From DATKKG01 sp035543015 (GTDB lineage Archaea > Thermoproteota > Nitrososphaeria > Conexivisphaerales > DTJL01), in NCBI GenBank assembly GCA_035543015.1, contig DATKKG010000067.1, forward strand, positions 1-48,621: a DNA stretch of 48,621 bases, in the 5' to 3' direction. The notes beneath the pieces are model-generated. The model was not told where the DNA came from. It did not search any database and saw only the letters and a program-made list of their open reading frames with translations. The translations under genes and the position numbers were made by a program. Each line of letters opens with the position of its first letter. The first letter of the stretch is position 1. Positions 31,132 to 39,870 of this stretch are shown in pieces.

Positions 31132-32061
31132 TTACTTCTTGCGCATAAGCACTATTGCGATTAGCACTATCGCTATGATTCCGACCACGACAAGCAGGTA
31201 TTCGAGGTTCTGGATGTTGCCGAATGAGCTGTCCATGGATGACTTGAGGTTGCCTAGGGTGGTTGAGACTCCGCTGACGCCCGAGCTGACGGCGCCGATG
31301 GCAGTTGTCACCGTGCTCTGAGATCCCGTTATGGCCGTCTGCAGCGTTGTTCCGAGGTTCGTTATCGCGGTGCCAGTTGTCGTCGTCGACTGGCCTACGG
31401 CGGATATGATGGCAGTTTGTGAGCTGCTTACCGAACCGGTGACGGCCGTAGTGACGGTGGTGCCCAAGTTAGAGATCGCTGTCTGAAGGGCCGAGGTGGA
31501 ACTTGTGACGGTCGCGGTGAGCGCGGTCACCTGAGCGCGGTCGCCCATCACCACAGTGGTCAGGCTCGAGTTGACGGCGGATACCTGTGAGTTCAGTGAG
31601 CCCACGGCCGATACCAGGCTGTCTTCCAGCCCGGACATCTGGCCTGAGAGCGAGCCGATGGCGGAGAGCAGGTTGTCCTGCAGCTTCGTCACCTGGAAGC
31701 CTTTCACGGCTGTCCCTGCGTACCCGCCGCTCTGGTAGGAGCCAGAGACGACGAAGGCGTAGAAGCCGTAATCGGCATCGTTGGCCACAGCGAAGCTCAC
31801 AGAGTACACGCCCGTCGCCACGTTGGTAGCTGTCAGTGGTAGGTACGTAACGCCATCAGGGAAGTAGAGGGTCGCCGTAACAGTGTCAGGGTTGACCAGG
31901 ACCCCGTTGGCCGTGGTCGTGAAGACGAAAGTCGCGGTGTCGCCCCTGGTCACGAGGGTGCTGCCGTCGATCGAGATGACGAGCTGCGAAGCTGCCAAGG
32001 CTGGTGCCGCGAAGCAGAGGAGAAGTAGTGCTACGATTGCGGCTGATGCTAGTTGTTTCAT
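31132..32061 (-). CDS. anchored surface protein in the transhydroxylase-like operon
   Basis: 309 residues. Signal peptide (MKQLASAAIVALLLL onward, cut near ALA-AS), then an Ig-like domain (about 28-125), then about 150 residues of Ser/Thr/Ala/Gly/Val-rich repeats with regular hydrophobic spacing (for example TAISNLGTTVTTAV), then a C-terminal helix and MRKK. It looks like an extended helical stalk fixed in the membrane. It starts six bases after the Fe-S subunit, so the gene is the third of the operon. It may tether the exported enzyme at the cell surface, which is an inference from context. A pyrimidine-rich TTTCTTTTC follows the stop. Confidence 0.72.
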   Translation of the reverse strand: MKQLASAAIVALLLLCFAAPALAASQLVISIDGSTLVTRGDTATFVFTTTANGVLVNPDTVTATLYFPDGVTYLPLTATNVATGVYSVSFAVANDADYGFYAFVVSGSYQSGGYAGTAVKGFQVTKLQDNLLSAIGSLSGQMSGLEDSLVSAVGSLNSQVSAVNSSLTTVVMGDRAQVTALTATVTSSTSALQTAISNLGTTVTTAVTGSVSSSQTAIISAVGQSTTTTGTAITNLGTTLQTAITGSQSTVTTAIGAVSSGVSGVSTTLGNLKSSMDSSFGNIQNLEYLLVVVGIIAIVLIAIVLMRKK

Positions 32062-32067
32062 CTATGG

Positions 32068-32916
32068 TCACTTCAATGGCAGGAGCTCCATGTCTCCTAG
32101 GTTCACGTCCTTGCCGGTGAAGACCCCGCCCAACGTCTTGGGGGCGTAGCCATCGAGCTCGATGTGGACCGTGTAGCTGTGGTTGGGTGCGACGTCCTCC
32201 AGCCAGAAGTCGCCGTAGTTGTCAGTGGTCGCCGAGTACACCATTCCGGTTTGGAGGTCCGTGGCCGAGACGGTCGCTCCCTCCAGGCATTCGTCAGCCG
32301 CCTTGTCGTAGATGGCACCTGCTATGAACACCGTCGGCACGTTGAGGTAGTAGGCCCTGGGTTTGGTCTGGTACTCCGGGTGCATGACGATCGCGCCGGC
32401 TATCTTCGCCTGAATCGCGGGGTCCGTGTCGTCACCCCACGTCAGAGCTCCGGTCGGGCACGCGTCCACGCATCTAGGCGCCTGAAGACCAGGATCGGTG
32501 GTGTTGGCAGCGTTGTCGATGAGGTGTGAGCATCCAGTGCACTTCTGGGGGATGTTGAGAGTGGAGTTCCAGTAGATCGCGCCGTATGGGCACGCGCCCA
32601 CCAGCTGCTTCTGGCCTACGCTCTTCACCGGGTCGATGATGACGATGCCGTCGCTCCTCTTGTAGATGGCTCCTCCCGTTGCGGCCTTCATGCAGGGCGC
32701 GTTGTCGCAGTGGTTGCAGATCAGCGGCATGAACGTCATCCTGACCTTGGGTACGGTTCCCCTTTCCCTCTCGTGGACCTTCACCCAGAACTGTCCTATG
32801 TCGGGCTCGGAGAGCGCGTACGGGGGCCAGTCGTTGCCCACGTGCTCGTCCTTGCAGGCTATCTGGCAGTTGTAGCAGCCGTTGCATATGCTCGCGTCGA
32901 TTATGAAGCACTTCAT
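32068..32916 (-). CDS. three-cluster ferredoxin subunit with C-terminal beta domain (AthB-like)
   Basis: 282 residues. Cysteine groups CNGCYNCQIAC, CNHCDNAPC, GACPYG, CTGC and RCVDACP give twelve ligands, enough for three [4Fe-4S] clusters; the fourth Cys of the second group of DmsB-like proteins is replaced (ATGGAI). The last 90 residues form a CarboxypepD_reg-like beta domain (VSATDLQTGMVYS, ELDGYAPKTLGG). Three clusters plus such a beta domain is the architecture of the small subunit of pyrogallol-phloroglucinol transhydroxylase. There is no signal peptide, so it should be exported together with the large subunit. ATG abuts the stop of the large subunit. Confidence 0.83.
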   Translation of the reverse strand: MKCFIIDASICNGCYNCQIACKDEHVGNDWPPYALSEPDIGQFWVKVHERERGTVPKVRMTFMPLICNHCDNAPCMKAATGGAIYKRSDGIVIIDPVKSVGQKQLVGACPYGAIYWNSTLNIPQKCTGCSHLIDNAANTTDPGLQAPRCVDACPTGALTWGDDTDPAIQAKIAGAIVMHPEYQTKPRAYYLNVPTVFIAGAIYDKAADECLEGATVSATDLQTGMVYSATTDNYGDFWLEDVAPNHSYTVHIELDGYAPKTLGGVFTGKDVNLGDMELLPLK

Positions 32917-35742
32917 TTAGCTACTCACCCAAGTCTGTGCGGGAGATGGACCCGCAGCCGGATCGAAGGGCCTGGCGAACGCCGCCGGGTACTTCGCCAT
33001 CAGGTCCGCCATGTCCGCCTTCTTGACCTCTACCAAGACGCCGCTTCCGACGAGCCCTGCGCAGTTCTGGGAGACAGTTGCCTCTGGAAGTATCGTGTTG
33101 CCCGATCCGCCTCTGTCGATCCAGACCGTGTCGCTGGTGATCGGGTCCTGCCTCGACGCGTGGTCCTCCCAGACCGATCCGGGCATGATCCTCTCGGTCA
33201 CATATGCTCCGCCAAGCACCGTGCCCCTTTCGTTGTACATGGCCACTATGTCTCCGTCCTTGATGCCCCTCTTCGCGGCATCGACAGGGTGGATCCATAT
33301 GGGCTCGTACTGGTAGCCGTCAGAAGCCCTGACCTTGCATGTGTGTATCTCCCTGGTCCAGGAGATGTCGTCGTGCTCAGAATGGGTTCTCCACCGGACG
33401 TGGGGGGAGACGAACAGCAATGGGTAGAGCTTCGCCCTCGGTGATTGGAGGGTCTCTTGGTGCGTGATGCCAGCCGCTGGGTAGTGCGCTAGTGGAGGCC
33501 TTTCGGTGTCGTTCGGGAAGGCCTTGTACAGGTCCTGGCAGAAGAACTCGATCTTGCCTGAAGGTGTCATCAGGCCGGTGCCTGTGGCCAAGTTGTAGTA
33601 CGCGGAGACTCCTACGGGGCCCAGAGCCGTCGCCCAGTTGGGGTTGACGGGGACCACGTAGTATTGCTTTGCCGCGAACTGGTCGTAGGTCATCACGTTC
33701 TGCACGCCCGAGTTGTTGAATCCGGCCTTTACGAGGTCATGGCTTGGGTTCGCGAGGCCTGTCGTAAACGCGTCCTTGACACCCAGCTTGTCGGCGATCG
33801 CTATGAAGATTTCGAGGTCCGTCTTCGATTCTCCCACTGGAGGCATGGTCTGGTTCTCCAGCACCAGGGTGCTGAACTGGCCAGTCATGATGCAGTCCTG
33901 AATGTCTATGTCCTTCTCCAGGCCGATGGCGACCGGTAGAATGATGTCCCCGAAGAGAGCGTCGTTCTCCAGCCACGGTACCTGGTAGAAGATGAATTCC
34001 TGCGTCGGGTCTCTGTAGGCCTGGAACATGTGCATTCCACCGCTGTTCCAGTCCGAGGTCTGGTTGGTAGTCTCGTGCCACTGCAGGCGTATCTTCGTCT
34101 TCCCGTCAGAGGGATACGTGAACGGGATGAACTGGTCCGACGGCGGCGACATCAGGAAGGTGTGGCCGTACCAGCTTGCGGTCCCGTTGAGTATGGCCTT
34201 GGCGAGGAGGTTCTTCTGTAAGCCTGGGTCGTTTACGCCAGGAACAGCGACACCGCCGAAGCCGCCGTACGAGAGCTGCGCGGCACCCGCCGAGGGGATG
34301 AACGCGGAACCGTAGGTAGGTCCAGGAGTCATCCACTCAATCCACTTGACCTGGTTGACGCCCGGCTTTCCGATCCCCTGCATCGTGAGCAGCGAGGCCT
34401 CTCCTCTTGCGGGCTCGTGCGAATACGGACCCCTGATGTAGCCTCCTCCGTTGCCGTGGTTACATGATGTCGTCTTCGAGGCCCACTCCCTGGCCAGCGC
34501 CTTGATTATCCTGGATGGAATCCCGCACAGGCCCTCGGCCCACTTCGGCGTCTTCGGTATGCCGTCGCTGAGACCCAACACGTAACTCTTGAAGGAGCTG
34601 TTGGGCGCAACTCCGGCTGGCATCATGGTCTCGTCGAATCCGAAGGTGTGCGTAGCTACGAAGTTCTTGTCGTACGTTCCTTCAGTTATCCAGACGTACG
34701 CTACCGCCATCTGCCAGGCGAAGTCTGTGTTAGGATTGACCGGGATCCACTTGTCGGCATGGATGTTCGCGGCGTGGTTCAGGCCTGGGGTGATGTATAT
34801 GACGTGCTTTCCGGCCTGCTTAAGCCAGTAGCAGACCAAACCCGCCATCTGGCCGCCCCAGCCCCACGGGGTGACTTCAGGATCGGCTCCTACGAAGATG
34901 CAGAGGTCAGTGTTCTGGAAGGTGTCGACGATGACGAGGTTCTGGTCTCCCTGCATACCTTCGCCTAAGCCTCCGAAGAAGCCCCACATGTGGTTCGAGC
35001 CCCAGTACCAACCCTCCCAGCTGTCGGGGTCCCTCCATTCGTCCACAACCGGTCCAAATGCCAAGTTGCAGACCCTCTTGGACCCTCCGCGGCCATGCGC
35101 ATTGTTGGATTCGCCGTGGAAGGTCGCCGCGTGATCGTAGATGGCAAGGGAGCCGTAGGTGTTGACCACTCTCTTCAGTTCGCTCGATACGTAGTTCAGG
35201 GCGTCGTCCCAACTGATCCTAACGAATTTGCTCTTTCCTCTGTTCTGGGGGTTGTATCCCGCTCCACTTGGCCCGCCGGGGTTCCAGTCGACCCGCTTCA
35301 GGGGGTACTTGACCCTGTTCGGGGAGATGGCACGCTTCTTGTAAGCGAGATGATATGGAGGGACGAGCGTCTTCAGCGGTGGCGTGAACACCTTGCCGTT
35401 CTTGGCGGTGATGCTCCACAGGCCATAGTTGAAATCGGAGGGCTTGTACTGCCAGTCGAAGTGCAGTGGTCTCATCCTTATGATCTTCCCGTTCATGCTG
35501 TCAACGACGAGAGGTGGCGACCCGCAGTCAACTGCGCAGAATCCTAGAACGTGTACGGCGGAGGTCATTGTGCTGGACGTCGAAAGCTTCGTTTCCGCTT
35601 CGGCAGGCGTGATGGACTTGAATAGCGTTTCCCCGAATGGGACTTGGGACAGAAGCGCTAGTGACACGCCTGCGACAGCCGTTGTCTTGACGAAATCTCT
35701 ACGTGAAATGTTGTTGTCGGTATCGTAAACTGTTTGAGTCAA
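32917..35742 (-). CDS. Tat-exported molybdopterin oxidoreductase, transhydroxylase large subunit-like (AthL-like)
   Basis: About 941 residues from TTG at 35742. The frame is open to 35850, but the added codons are AT-rich and a box A at 35772-35780 lies within them; the chosen start puts Arg14-Arg15 of SRRDFVKT in a normal Tat signal. The body belongs to the DMSO reductase superfamily without an N-terminal Fe-S site. Blocks NGKIIRMRPLHFD and DPDSWEGWYWG match Pelobacter AthL (residues recalled as DGKIIRMTP and NPDSWEGWHWG), in which the Asp-Ser pair is catalytic Asp and metal ligand Ser. AthL itself is cytoplasmic; this one is exported. Substrate, perhaps a polyphenol, is inferred. Confidence 0.82.
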   Translation of the reverse strand: MTQTVYDTDNNISRRDFVKTTAVAGVSLALLSQVPFGETLFKSITPAEAETKLSTSSTMTSAVHVLGFCAVDCGSPPLVVDSMNGKIIRMRPLHFDWQYKPSDFNYGLWSITAKNGKVFTPPLKTLVPPYHLAYKKRAISPNRVKYPLKRVDWNPGGPSGAGYNPQNRGKSKFVRISWDDALNYVSSELKRVVNTYGSLAIYDHAATFHGESNNAHGRGGSKRVCNLAFGPVVDEWRDPDSWEGWYWGSNHMWGFFGGLGEGMQGDQNLVIVDTFQNTDLCIFVGADPEVTPWGWGGQMAGLVCYWLKQAGKHVIYITPGLNHAANIHADKWIPVNPNTDFAWQMAVAYVWITEGTYDKNFVATHTFGFDETMMPAGVAPNSSFKSYVLGLSDGIPKTPKWAEGLCGIPSRIIKALAREWASKTTSCNHGNGGGYIRGPYSHEPARGEASLLTMQGIGKPGVNQVKWIEWMTPGPTYGSAFIPSAGAAQLSYGGFGGVAVPGVNDPGLQKNLLAKAILNGTASWYGHTFLMSPPSDQFIPFTYPSDGKTKIRLQWHETTNQTSDWNSGGMHMFQAYRDPTQEFIFYQVPWLENDALFGDIILPVAIGLEKDIDIQDCIMTGQFSTLVLENQTMPPVGESKTDLEIFIAIADKLGVKDAFTTGLANPSHDLVKAGFNNSGVQNVMTYDQFAAKQYYVVPVNPNWATALGPVGVSAYYNLATGTGLMTPSGKIEFFCQDLYKAFPNDTERPPLAHYPAAGITHQETLQSPRAKLYPLLFVSPHVRWRTHSEHDDISWTREIHTCKVRASDGYQYEPIWIHPVDAAKRGIKDGDIVAMYNERGTVLGGAYVTERIMPGSVWEDHASRQDPITSDTVWIDRGGSGNTILPEATVSQNCAGLVGSGVLVEVKKADMADLMAKYPAAFARPFDPAAGPSPAQTWVSS

Positions 35743-36040
35743 AAGTCGTCGATGTTTCTTCGATGTTTGGACTTTATAAGTTTTGTCCGTTGAGGTATCT
35801 TTCTTTAAGTAAAAATACAAAGAAACCTGCTTCATGACATCAACTTGCATTAGTCAGTCGCATAAGTTTAAAATCAATAGCCTTTATGGGCCGACCGCCT
35901 GACTCCGCCACGGCCAAGCTCCTTAGCGATCCATGACGACCCGTCAGGAGAGGACTTGAGCCACACATGAATCGTAGATGACACCTAGATCAGGCTTCCT
36001 GGCCGCATCCCCATCCCCGGAGAGGCACGGCCGCGCGGGA
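35743..36040 (-). promoter_or_regulatory. AT-rich upstream region of the transhydroxylase-like operon
   Basis: Box A CTTATAAAG at 35772-35780 (minus strand) is 30 to 38 bases before the TTG. A second one, TTTTAAACTTA, lies near 35864-35874 and could be an alternative promoter. The part from 35743 to 35885 is AT-rich unlike the genes; from 35886 to 36040 I see nothing. Confidence 0.5.
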
Positions 36041-36832
36041 TCAGAGTTTGGCCGCTTCGATCACCAAATGCAGAGGAACCTCGAGGAAGCCAAGACTCTG
36101 CAGGTTCCCTTTCTGCCTCTCCTTTTCGAGGAATTCCTGGGCCGGCTCAGGTTCCTCGAGCGCTGTTATGGCGAATCCTTTGGCACGGAGGACCCTCGCA
36201 TACCAATTGAGCGGCCTGTGGAACGACCTCGTGAACATCGTCTCGTTGTTCCCAAGCTTCCATGGCATCTGCTCCGAGAACAGACCCCTGTAGGCCCTGA
36301 TCCCCCTATAGACCTTGATCGGTCCAGCACCCGCCCTCTGCACGATCCATCCGGAGTTCGACCCATTGTCGAAGCATGGATGCGAGATGCTGGCCACGAA
36401 CCTCCCTCCCCCCCTCAGAACTCTGCTGACCTCTCCGATTGCGGCTTCCGCCTCCTCAATGTCCATCAGGCTCATGCTGGCGTAGACCAAATCGAAACTA
36501 GCGTCGGCGATCCCAGAGAGCAGCCTCGCATCAGAATGGACGTACTTCACCTTCAGGGAGTCGGCTGGGTCGTGAGCCTTTGCTTTCTCGAGCATCCGAA
36601 GCGAGGAGTCAACGGCCGTGACCCTGGCGCCTTCCCGGGCAAGCTTCCTTGCAAGGTATCCGTTACCGCAACCGAGGTCGAGCACGTCCATGCCCTGGCA
36701 GTTTCCGATGAGTCTGAGAAGAACGGAATCGATGAACGCCTTGTCCCCGAGGTCTCCAGTCTCGCCCTGCTTTTCATCATACCAATCGGAAAGCTCATCC
36801 CAGTCTTTCGAATCCTCCGATCCTGGCAACAT
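36041..36832 (-). CDS. class I SAM-dependent methyltransferase
   Basis: 263 residues. Motif I is VLDLGCGNGYL (SAM glycine loop), the acidic residue after strand 2 is in VTAVDSSLRML, and FDLVYASMSLMDIEE is motif post-II; LRGGGRFVASISHPCF follows. This is the UbiE/Methyltransferase_11-type group. The C-terminal 90 residues carry a WYARVLRAKGF helix and strand as usual in small-molecule methyltransferases. Substrate unknown. ATG at 36832 with box A ACTTATAAGC at 36868-36877. It lies between the transhydroxylase operon and the TorD-like gene, but has its own promoter. Confidence 0.85.
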   Translation of the reverse strand: MLPGSEDSKDWDELSDWYDEKQGETGDLGDKAFIDSVLLRLIGNCQGMDVLDLGCGNGYLARKLAREGARVTAVDSSLRMLEKAKAHDPADSLKVKYVHSDARLLSGIADASFDLVYASMSLMDIEEAEAAIGEVSRVLRGGGRFVASISHPCFDNGSNSGWIVQRAGAGPIKVYRGIRAYRGLFSEQMPWKLGNNETMFTRSFHRPLNWYARVLRAKGFAITALEEPEPAQEFLEKERQKGNLQSLGFLEVPLHLVIEAAKL

Positions 36833-37141
36833 CCGTTCCCCGGTTCACACCTCAGGAAGATGTCACCGCTTATAAGTCATACGAATGAGGGCTCTGCTGC
36901 GCTGTCTCCTGATTCAGAGACGACGCGACCTGCTGGCATCGACTCAGAGGATTGCAGGCGTCGCCTGGTTCCCCCAGGGCCCCTCACAGCCGCACGAAAT
37001 CGAACAGGCCGTCCAGCGTATCGTTCAAGACGAGGGCGCTCGAGTTGCGATCAGAAGGAGCGTCAGGAGATGACGCGGAGACACGACTCAGGGGAGGTAT
37101 CCTTATACGAAGGGAGTGCACGAAGTCGGAAGACGAACCCA
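36833..37141. other. 309-base intergenic region
   Basis: Contains the methyltransferase promoter (minus strand, 36868-36877) and the box A of the TorD-like gene (CCTTATACG near 37101-37109). The middle, from about 36885 to 37095, holds short frames but none with family signal; I see nothing else. Confidence 0.4.
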
Positions 37142-37849
37142 ATGCCATCCAAGAGGTCTGCAGTGAGCGAAGCGAACCTTGCCGTCAACGGGAATCGCCG
37201 CTCGGTCTACGCCTTCCTGTCAAGGATGTACGAGAGGGAGATTTCGATGGAGCTCCTCAAGGAGCTTGTCGACGAGAAGAGCCCGATCTTCCAGATAGTG
37301 GGCGCGGAAGGGCTGAACGAAGATATGGAGAAGGGGTTCGACTTGCTGGCCAGGTACCTGCACCAGAGCGGAAAGGATCTGGAGAAGATCAAGCTGGAAC
37401 TGGATGTCGAATACACGGGTCTCTTTCTGGGGCTCAGGGGCAAGCCCATACACCCGTCCGAGTCGATCTACCTGAGCGGCGGCCCGTACACCCACCAGGA
37501 ACCCACGGTCGAGGTGGCGAAGCTATACTGGAAGGCGGGAGTGGACAAGGTGAAGGAGTTCACGGAACCCGAGGACCACATAGCAATCGAGCTTCAGTTC
37601 ATGGAGTACCTCTGCCGGAAGACGATCGAAGCCATCGAAAGGAAGGACGCCGACAAGGCGAAGGAGTATCTGAAGATGCAGCAGTCCTTCCTTGAGGCGC
37701 ATCTCGGAAAGTGGGTCCCCCAGTTCGCAGAAGATGTCATAGCGAGCGCCGAAGCCGATTTCTACAAGGGCGTGGCGTACGTTACGAGAGGGTTCGTCGA
37801 ATCAGAAGTGAAGGCGGTATCCGCCCTCATCGAGGATAGGAGCCCGTGA
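37142..37849 (+). CDS. TorD/DmsD-type molybdoenzyme chaperone
   Basis: 235 residues from ATG at 37142; the frame is open more than 1 kb upstream, but that part is antisense to the methyltransferase. All-helical: SVYAFLSRMYEREIS is the usual first helix, and LELDVEYTGLFLG with HPSESIYLSGG matches the Y-x-x-F-G...P-x-E-S-x-Y block of the TorD family. These chaperones bind the Tat signal of DMSO-reductase-family enzymes and hold export until the cofactor is inserted. The obvious client is the enzyme at 32917-35742, 1.4 kb away. Confidence 0.84.
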   Translation: MPSKRSAVSEANLAVNGNRRSVYAFLSRMYEREISMELLKELVDEKSPIFQIVGAEGLNEDMEKGFDLLARYLHQSGKDLEKIKLELDVEYTGLFLGLRGKPIHPSESIYLSGGPYTHQEPTVEVAKLYWKAGVDKVKEFTEPEDHIAIELQFMEYLCRKTIEAIERKDADKAKEYLKMQQSFLEAHLGKWVPQFAEDVIASAEADFYKGVAYVTRGFVESEVKAVSALIEDRSP

Positions 37850-37869
37850 CCCCTCAGGCGCGCGCCTGA

Positions 37870-39693
37870 TCATTCGATGGAGAGCGTGAAGCTGCCTAGC
37901 TGCAGGTAGTCCCCGGTGAAGTAGATGGCATGCACCGCGAGGCTGAACACGCTGACTGCCCGACCCGAGTTGTAGCCGTAGGGTATGTCCACTATCATGC
38001 TGTCCTCGCCGGTGGCCGTGACCGTCACTCCGATCGCGGTGCACTGGAAGTAGATCATGTAGGCCTTGATGTTCAGGCCGGTGGCGCTCGCCGACTTCAG
38101 CAGCCAGCGGTTGGTGGCGGTGTAAGTGTTGTCCGGCCTGTCCAGGTTGTAGGCTTTCGGATGCTCGAAAGAGAACTGCGTGATGTCGATCCTTCCCATC
38201 GTGATTGACGATGACGCCTGGTTCAGAAGGCCGTAGGAGACGGGACCATCGATGTGGTACACCTGGCTGATGTCGCATTCAGGGGTGGTTATGAGGTTGG
38301 GCAGATAGGGCTCGGTTCCTCCTATCTGCTCGGCGGCCGATGTGAAGTTGGATAGCGTGGCGCCAGAACCGACCATTCGAACTACGTACATGACCCCGTT
38401 CTCATAGGTGACGGACCCGATCGGTCCAATGTTGACGGACTGGCCTCCGGTTATGTTGATGCCTCCGCTTCCCGACTCCGTGCCGAAGTTGGCGTAGGTC
38501 ACGAAGAACTGCGCCTGAGTTATGTCCATTTCCGTGGCGTTGAGGTTGACGTGGCTGAGTGTGATCGTCGTAACGTTGGCGATGTCGGCGGAGATCATCG
38601 TGACGCTGGTGCCGTTGATCATTATGGGGCCCTGAATCTTCACGTTGGTCATCAGAGCATCGTCGAAAGTCACGATGTACAGGTCAGACTGGCTGATCGA
38701 CGGCAGGGGTGTCACAGTGCACAACGAGCTGTCACTGCTTCCCAGATACTTGTCGTCACCTGCGAAGGCCACGGAGATGGTCACGGAAGTGTTGGCCTGA
38801 ACGGTGGGGGCGGTGTACGTCACAGAAGTCCCCGTGGTCGACGAGAGGCTTCCGGTCCCCGACGGGCTGATGCTCCAGGTTATGGTCTCCCCACTCAGGG
38901 GGTTCCCCGACTTGTCGGAGAGGCTCGCACTCAGGACCACTGACCCGCCTGACTGGACGGTCGACGTAGACGGAGACACCTTCAGCACCGTGGAAGTCTT
39001 CAGAACCCCTTGCGGCAGGATGCTTCCCTGTGAGCTGTAGCTGCTGGCGAGGTACTGACTGTCACCGGCGAACGAAGCCGAAACGGCTACCGACGTGTTG
39101 GCCTGGACCATCGGCGCGGTGTAATTCACAGAAGTCCCCGTGGTCGACGAGAGGCTTCCGGTCCCCGACGGGCTGATGCTCCAGGTTATGGTCTTACCCG
39201 TGAGGGCGTTCCCGGAATTGTCCGTGAGGCTGGCGCTAAGGGGGACGACATAACCCGGAAGGGCCTGGAATACCGACGGACTGACCTTAAGTGAGGTCGC
39301 GATCATCTGGACCGGCGGAGGCGGCGTCACGGTCAACTGCGTCGTCGCAGAGCTCGGCTGATAGACGCCCTGACCGCCGAACTTGGCGTTTACCGTGACT
39401 GACTCGTTGGCGGTCACCGTCGGAGCTGTGAAGATCACGGTCATCCCGCTTGTCTTGTCAAGAGAGCCGGCTGAGACTGTCCAGGAAACGTTTCCAGTTA
39501 TCTCCGTCTTCCCAGCGGACAGGACGACAGTGAACGCCGTCTTGCTGCCTGATGCGGCAGCCCCTCCAGCGGGAGTTATCTGGAGTGTCGTGCTCTGTGG
39601 GAGCCAGGAGGGCGACGTGATGTAGGCTGCGACGGCGGCGATTATTATTAGAACAATTACAAGAATAATCAGCAATAACCTCTTTCTGTTCAT
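37870..39693 (-). CDS. anchored Ig-repeat surface protein A with novel C-terminal domain
   Basis: 607 residues. N-terminal membrane helix (about 5-28), then three Ig-like repeats of about 100 residues with the core GKTITWSISPSGTGSLSSTT and a TAPTVQANTSVT strand, then a C-terminal domain of about 260 residues starting near SDLYIVTFDDALMTNVKIQG. That domain is shared with protein B (40671-43124) and not with anything I know; it alternates beta strands and ends with FTLSIE. Repeats like these occur in bacterial invasins and many archaeal surface proteins. Orientation is N-terminus in the membrane, repeats outside. Box A at 39718-39727 gives a leaderless ATG. Confidence 0.78.
   Translation of the reverse strand: MNRKRLLLIILVIVLIIIAAVAAYITSPSWLPQSTTLQITPAGGAAASGSKTAFTVVLSAGKTEITGNVSWTVSAGSLDKTSGMTVIFTAPTVTANESVTVNAKFGGQGVYQPSSATTQLTVTPPPPVQMIATSLKVSPSVFQALPGYVVPLSASLTDNSGNALTGKTITWSISPSGTGSLSSTTGTSVNYTAPMVQANTSVAVSASFAGDSQYLASSYSSQGSILPQGVLKTSTVLKVSPSTSTVQSGGSVVLSASLSDKSGNPLSGETITWSISPSGTGSLSSTTGTSVTYTAPTVQANTSVTISVAFAGDDKYLGSSDSSLCTVTPLPSISQSDLYIVTFDDALMTNVKIQGPIMINGTSVTMISADIANVTTITLSHVNLNATEMDITQAQFFVTYANFGTESGSGGINITGGQSVNIGPIGSVTYENGVMYVVRMVGSGATLSNFTSAAEQIGGTEPYLPNLITTPECDISQVYHIDGPVSYGLLNQASSSITMGRIDITQFSFEHPKAYNLDRPDNTYTATNRWLLKSASATGLNIKAYMIYFQCTAIGVTVTATGEDSMIVDIPYGYNSGRAVSVFSLAVHAIYFTGDYLQLGSFTLSIE
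38820..38888 (-). repeat. 69-base direct repeat, copy 1
   Basis: Identical over 69 bases to 39126-39194, in frame, offset 306 bases (102 codons). It encodes the WSISPSGTGSLSSTTGTSV core of two successive Ig repeats. Confidence 0.85.
39126..39194 (-). repeat. 69-base direct repeat, copy 2
   Basis: Second copy of the identical block at 38820-38888. Perfect DNA identity inside otherwise diverged repeats points to recent duplication or gene conversion. Confidence 0.85.
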
Positions 39694-39717
39694 ATGACGA
39701 AGAGGTTATCGCCAATC

Positions 39718-39727
39718 TTATATGTAT
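39718..39727 (-). promoter_or_regulatory. box A of surface protein A
   Basis: TACATATAAG on the minus strand, about 25 to 34 bases from the ATG at 39693. Confidence 0.6.
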
Positions 39728-39870
39728 TTCCCTGGGCGGGTCCCTGGCGCTCATGGCCGTCCGGCCCCCATGCCATGGAATCCCCAAGCACGAAGGCATC
39801 GACGTCCTTGAGTGAACGGAACGTTGACTATGCGGCCCCTACCTTCCCATAGGATGCTGCAAAGCGCTTC

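Noticed and set aside
35978..37141. N-terminal extension of the TorD-like frame by 388 codons.
   Set aside because: It is antisense to the methyltransferase gene and crosses two promoters.
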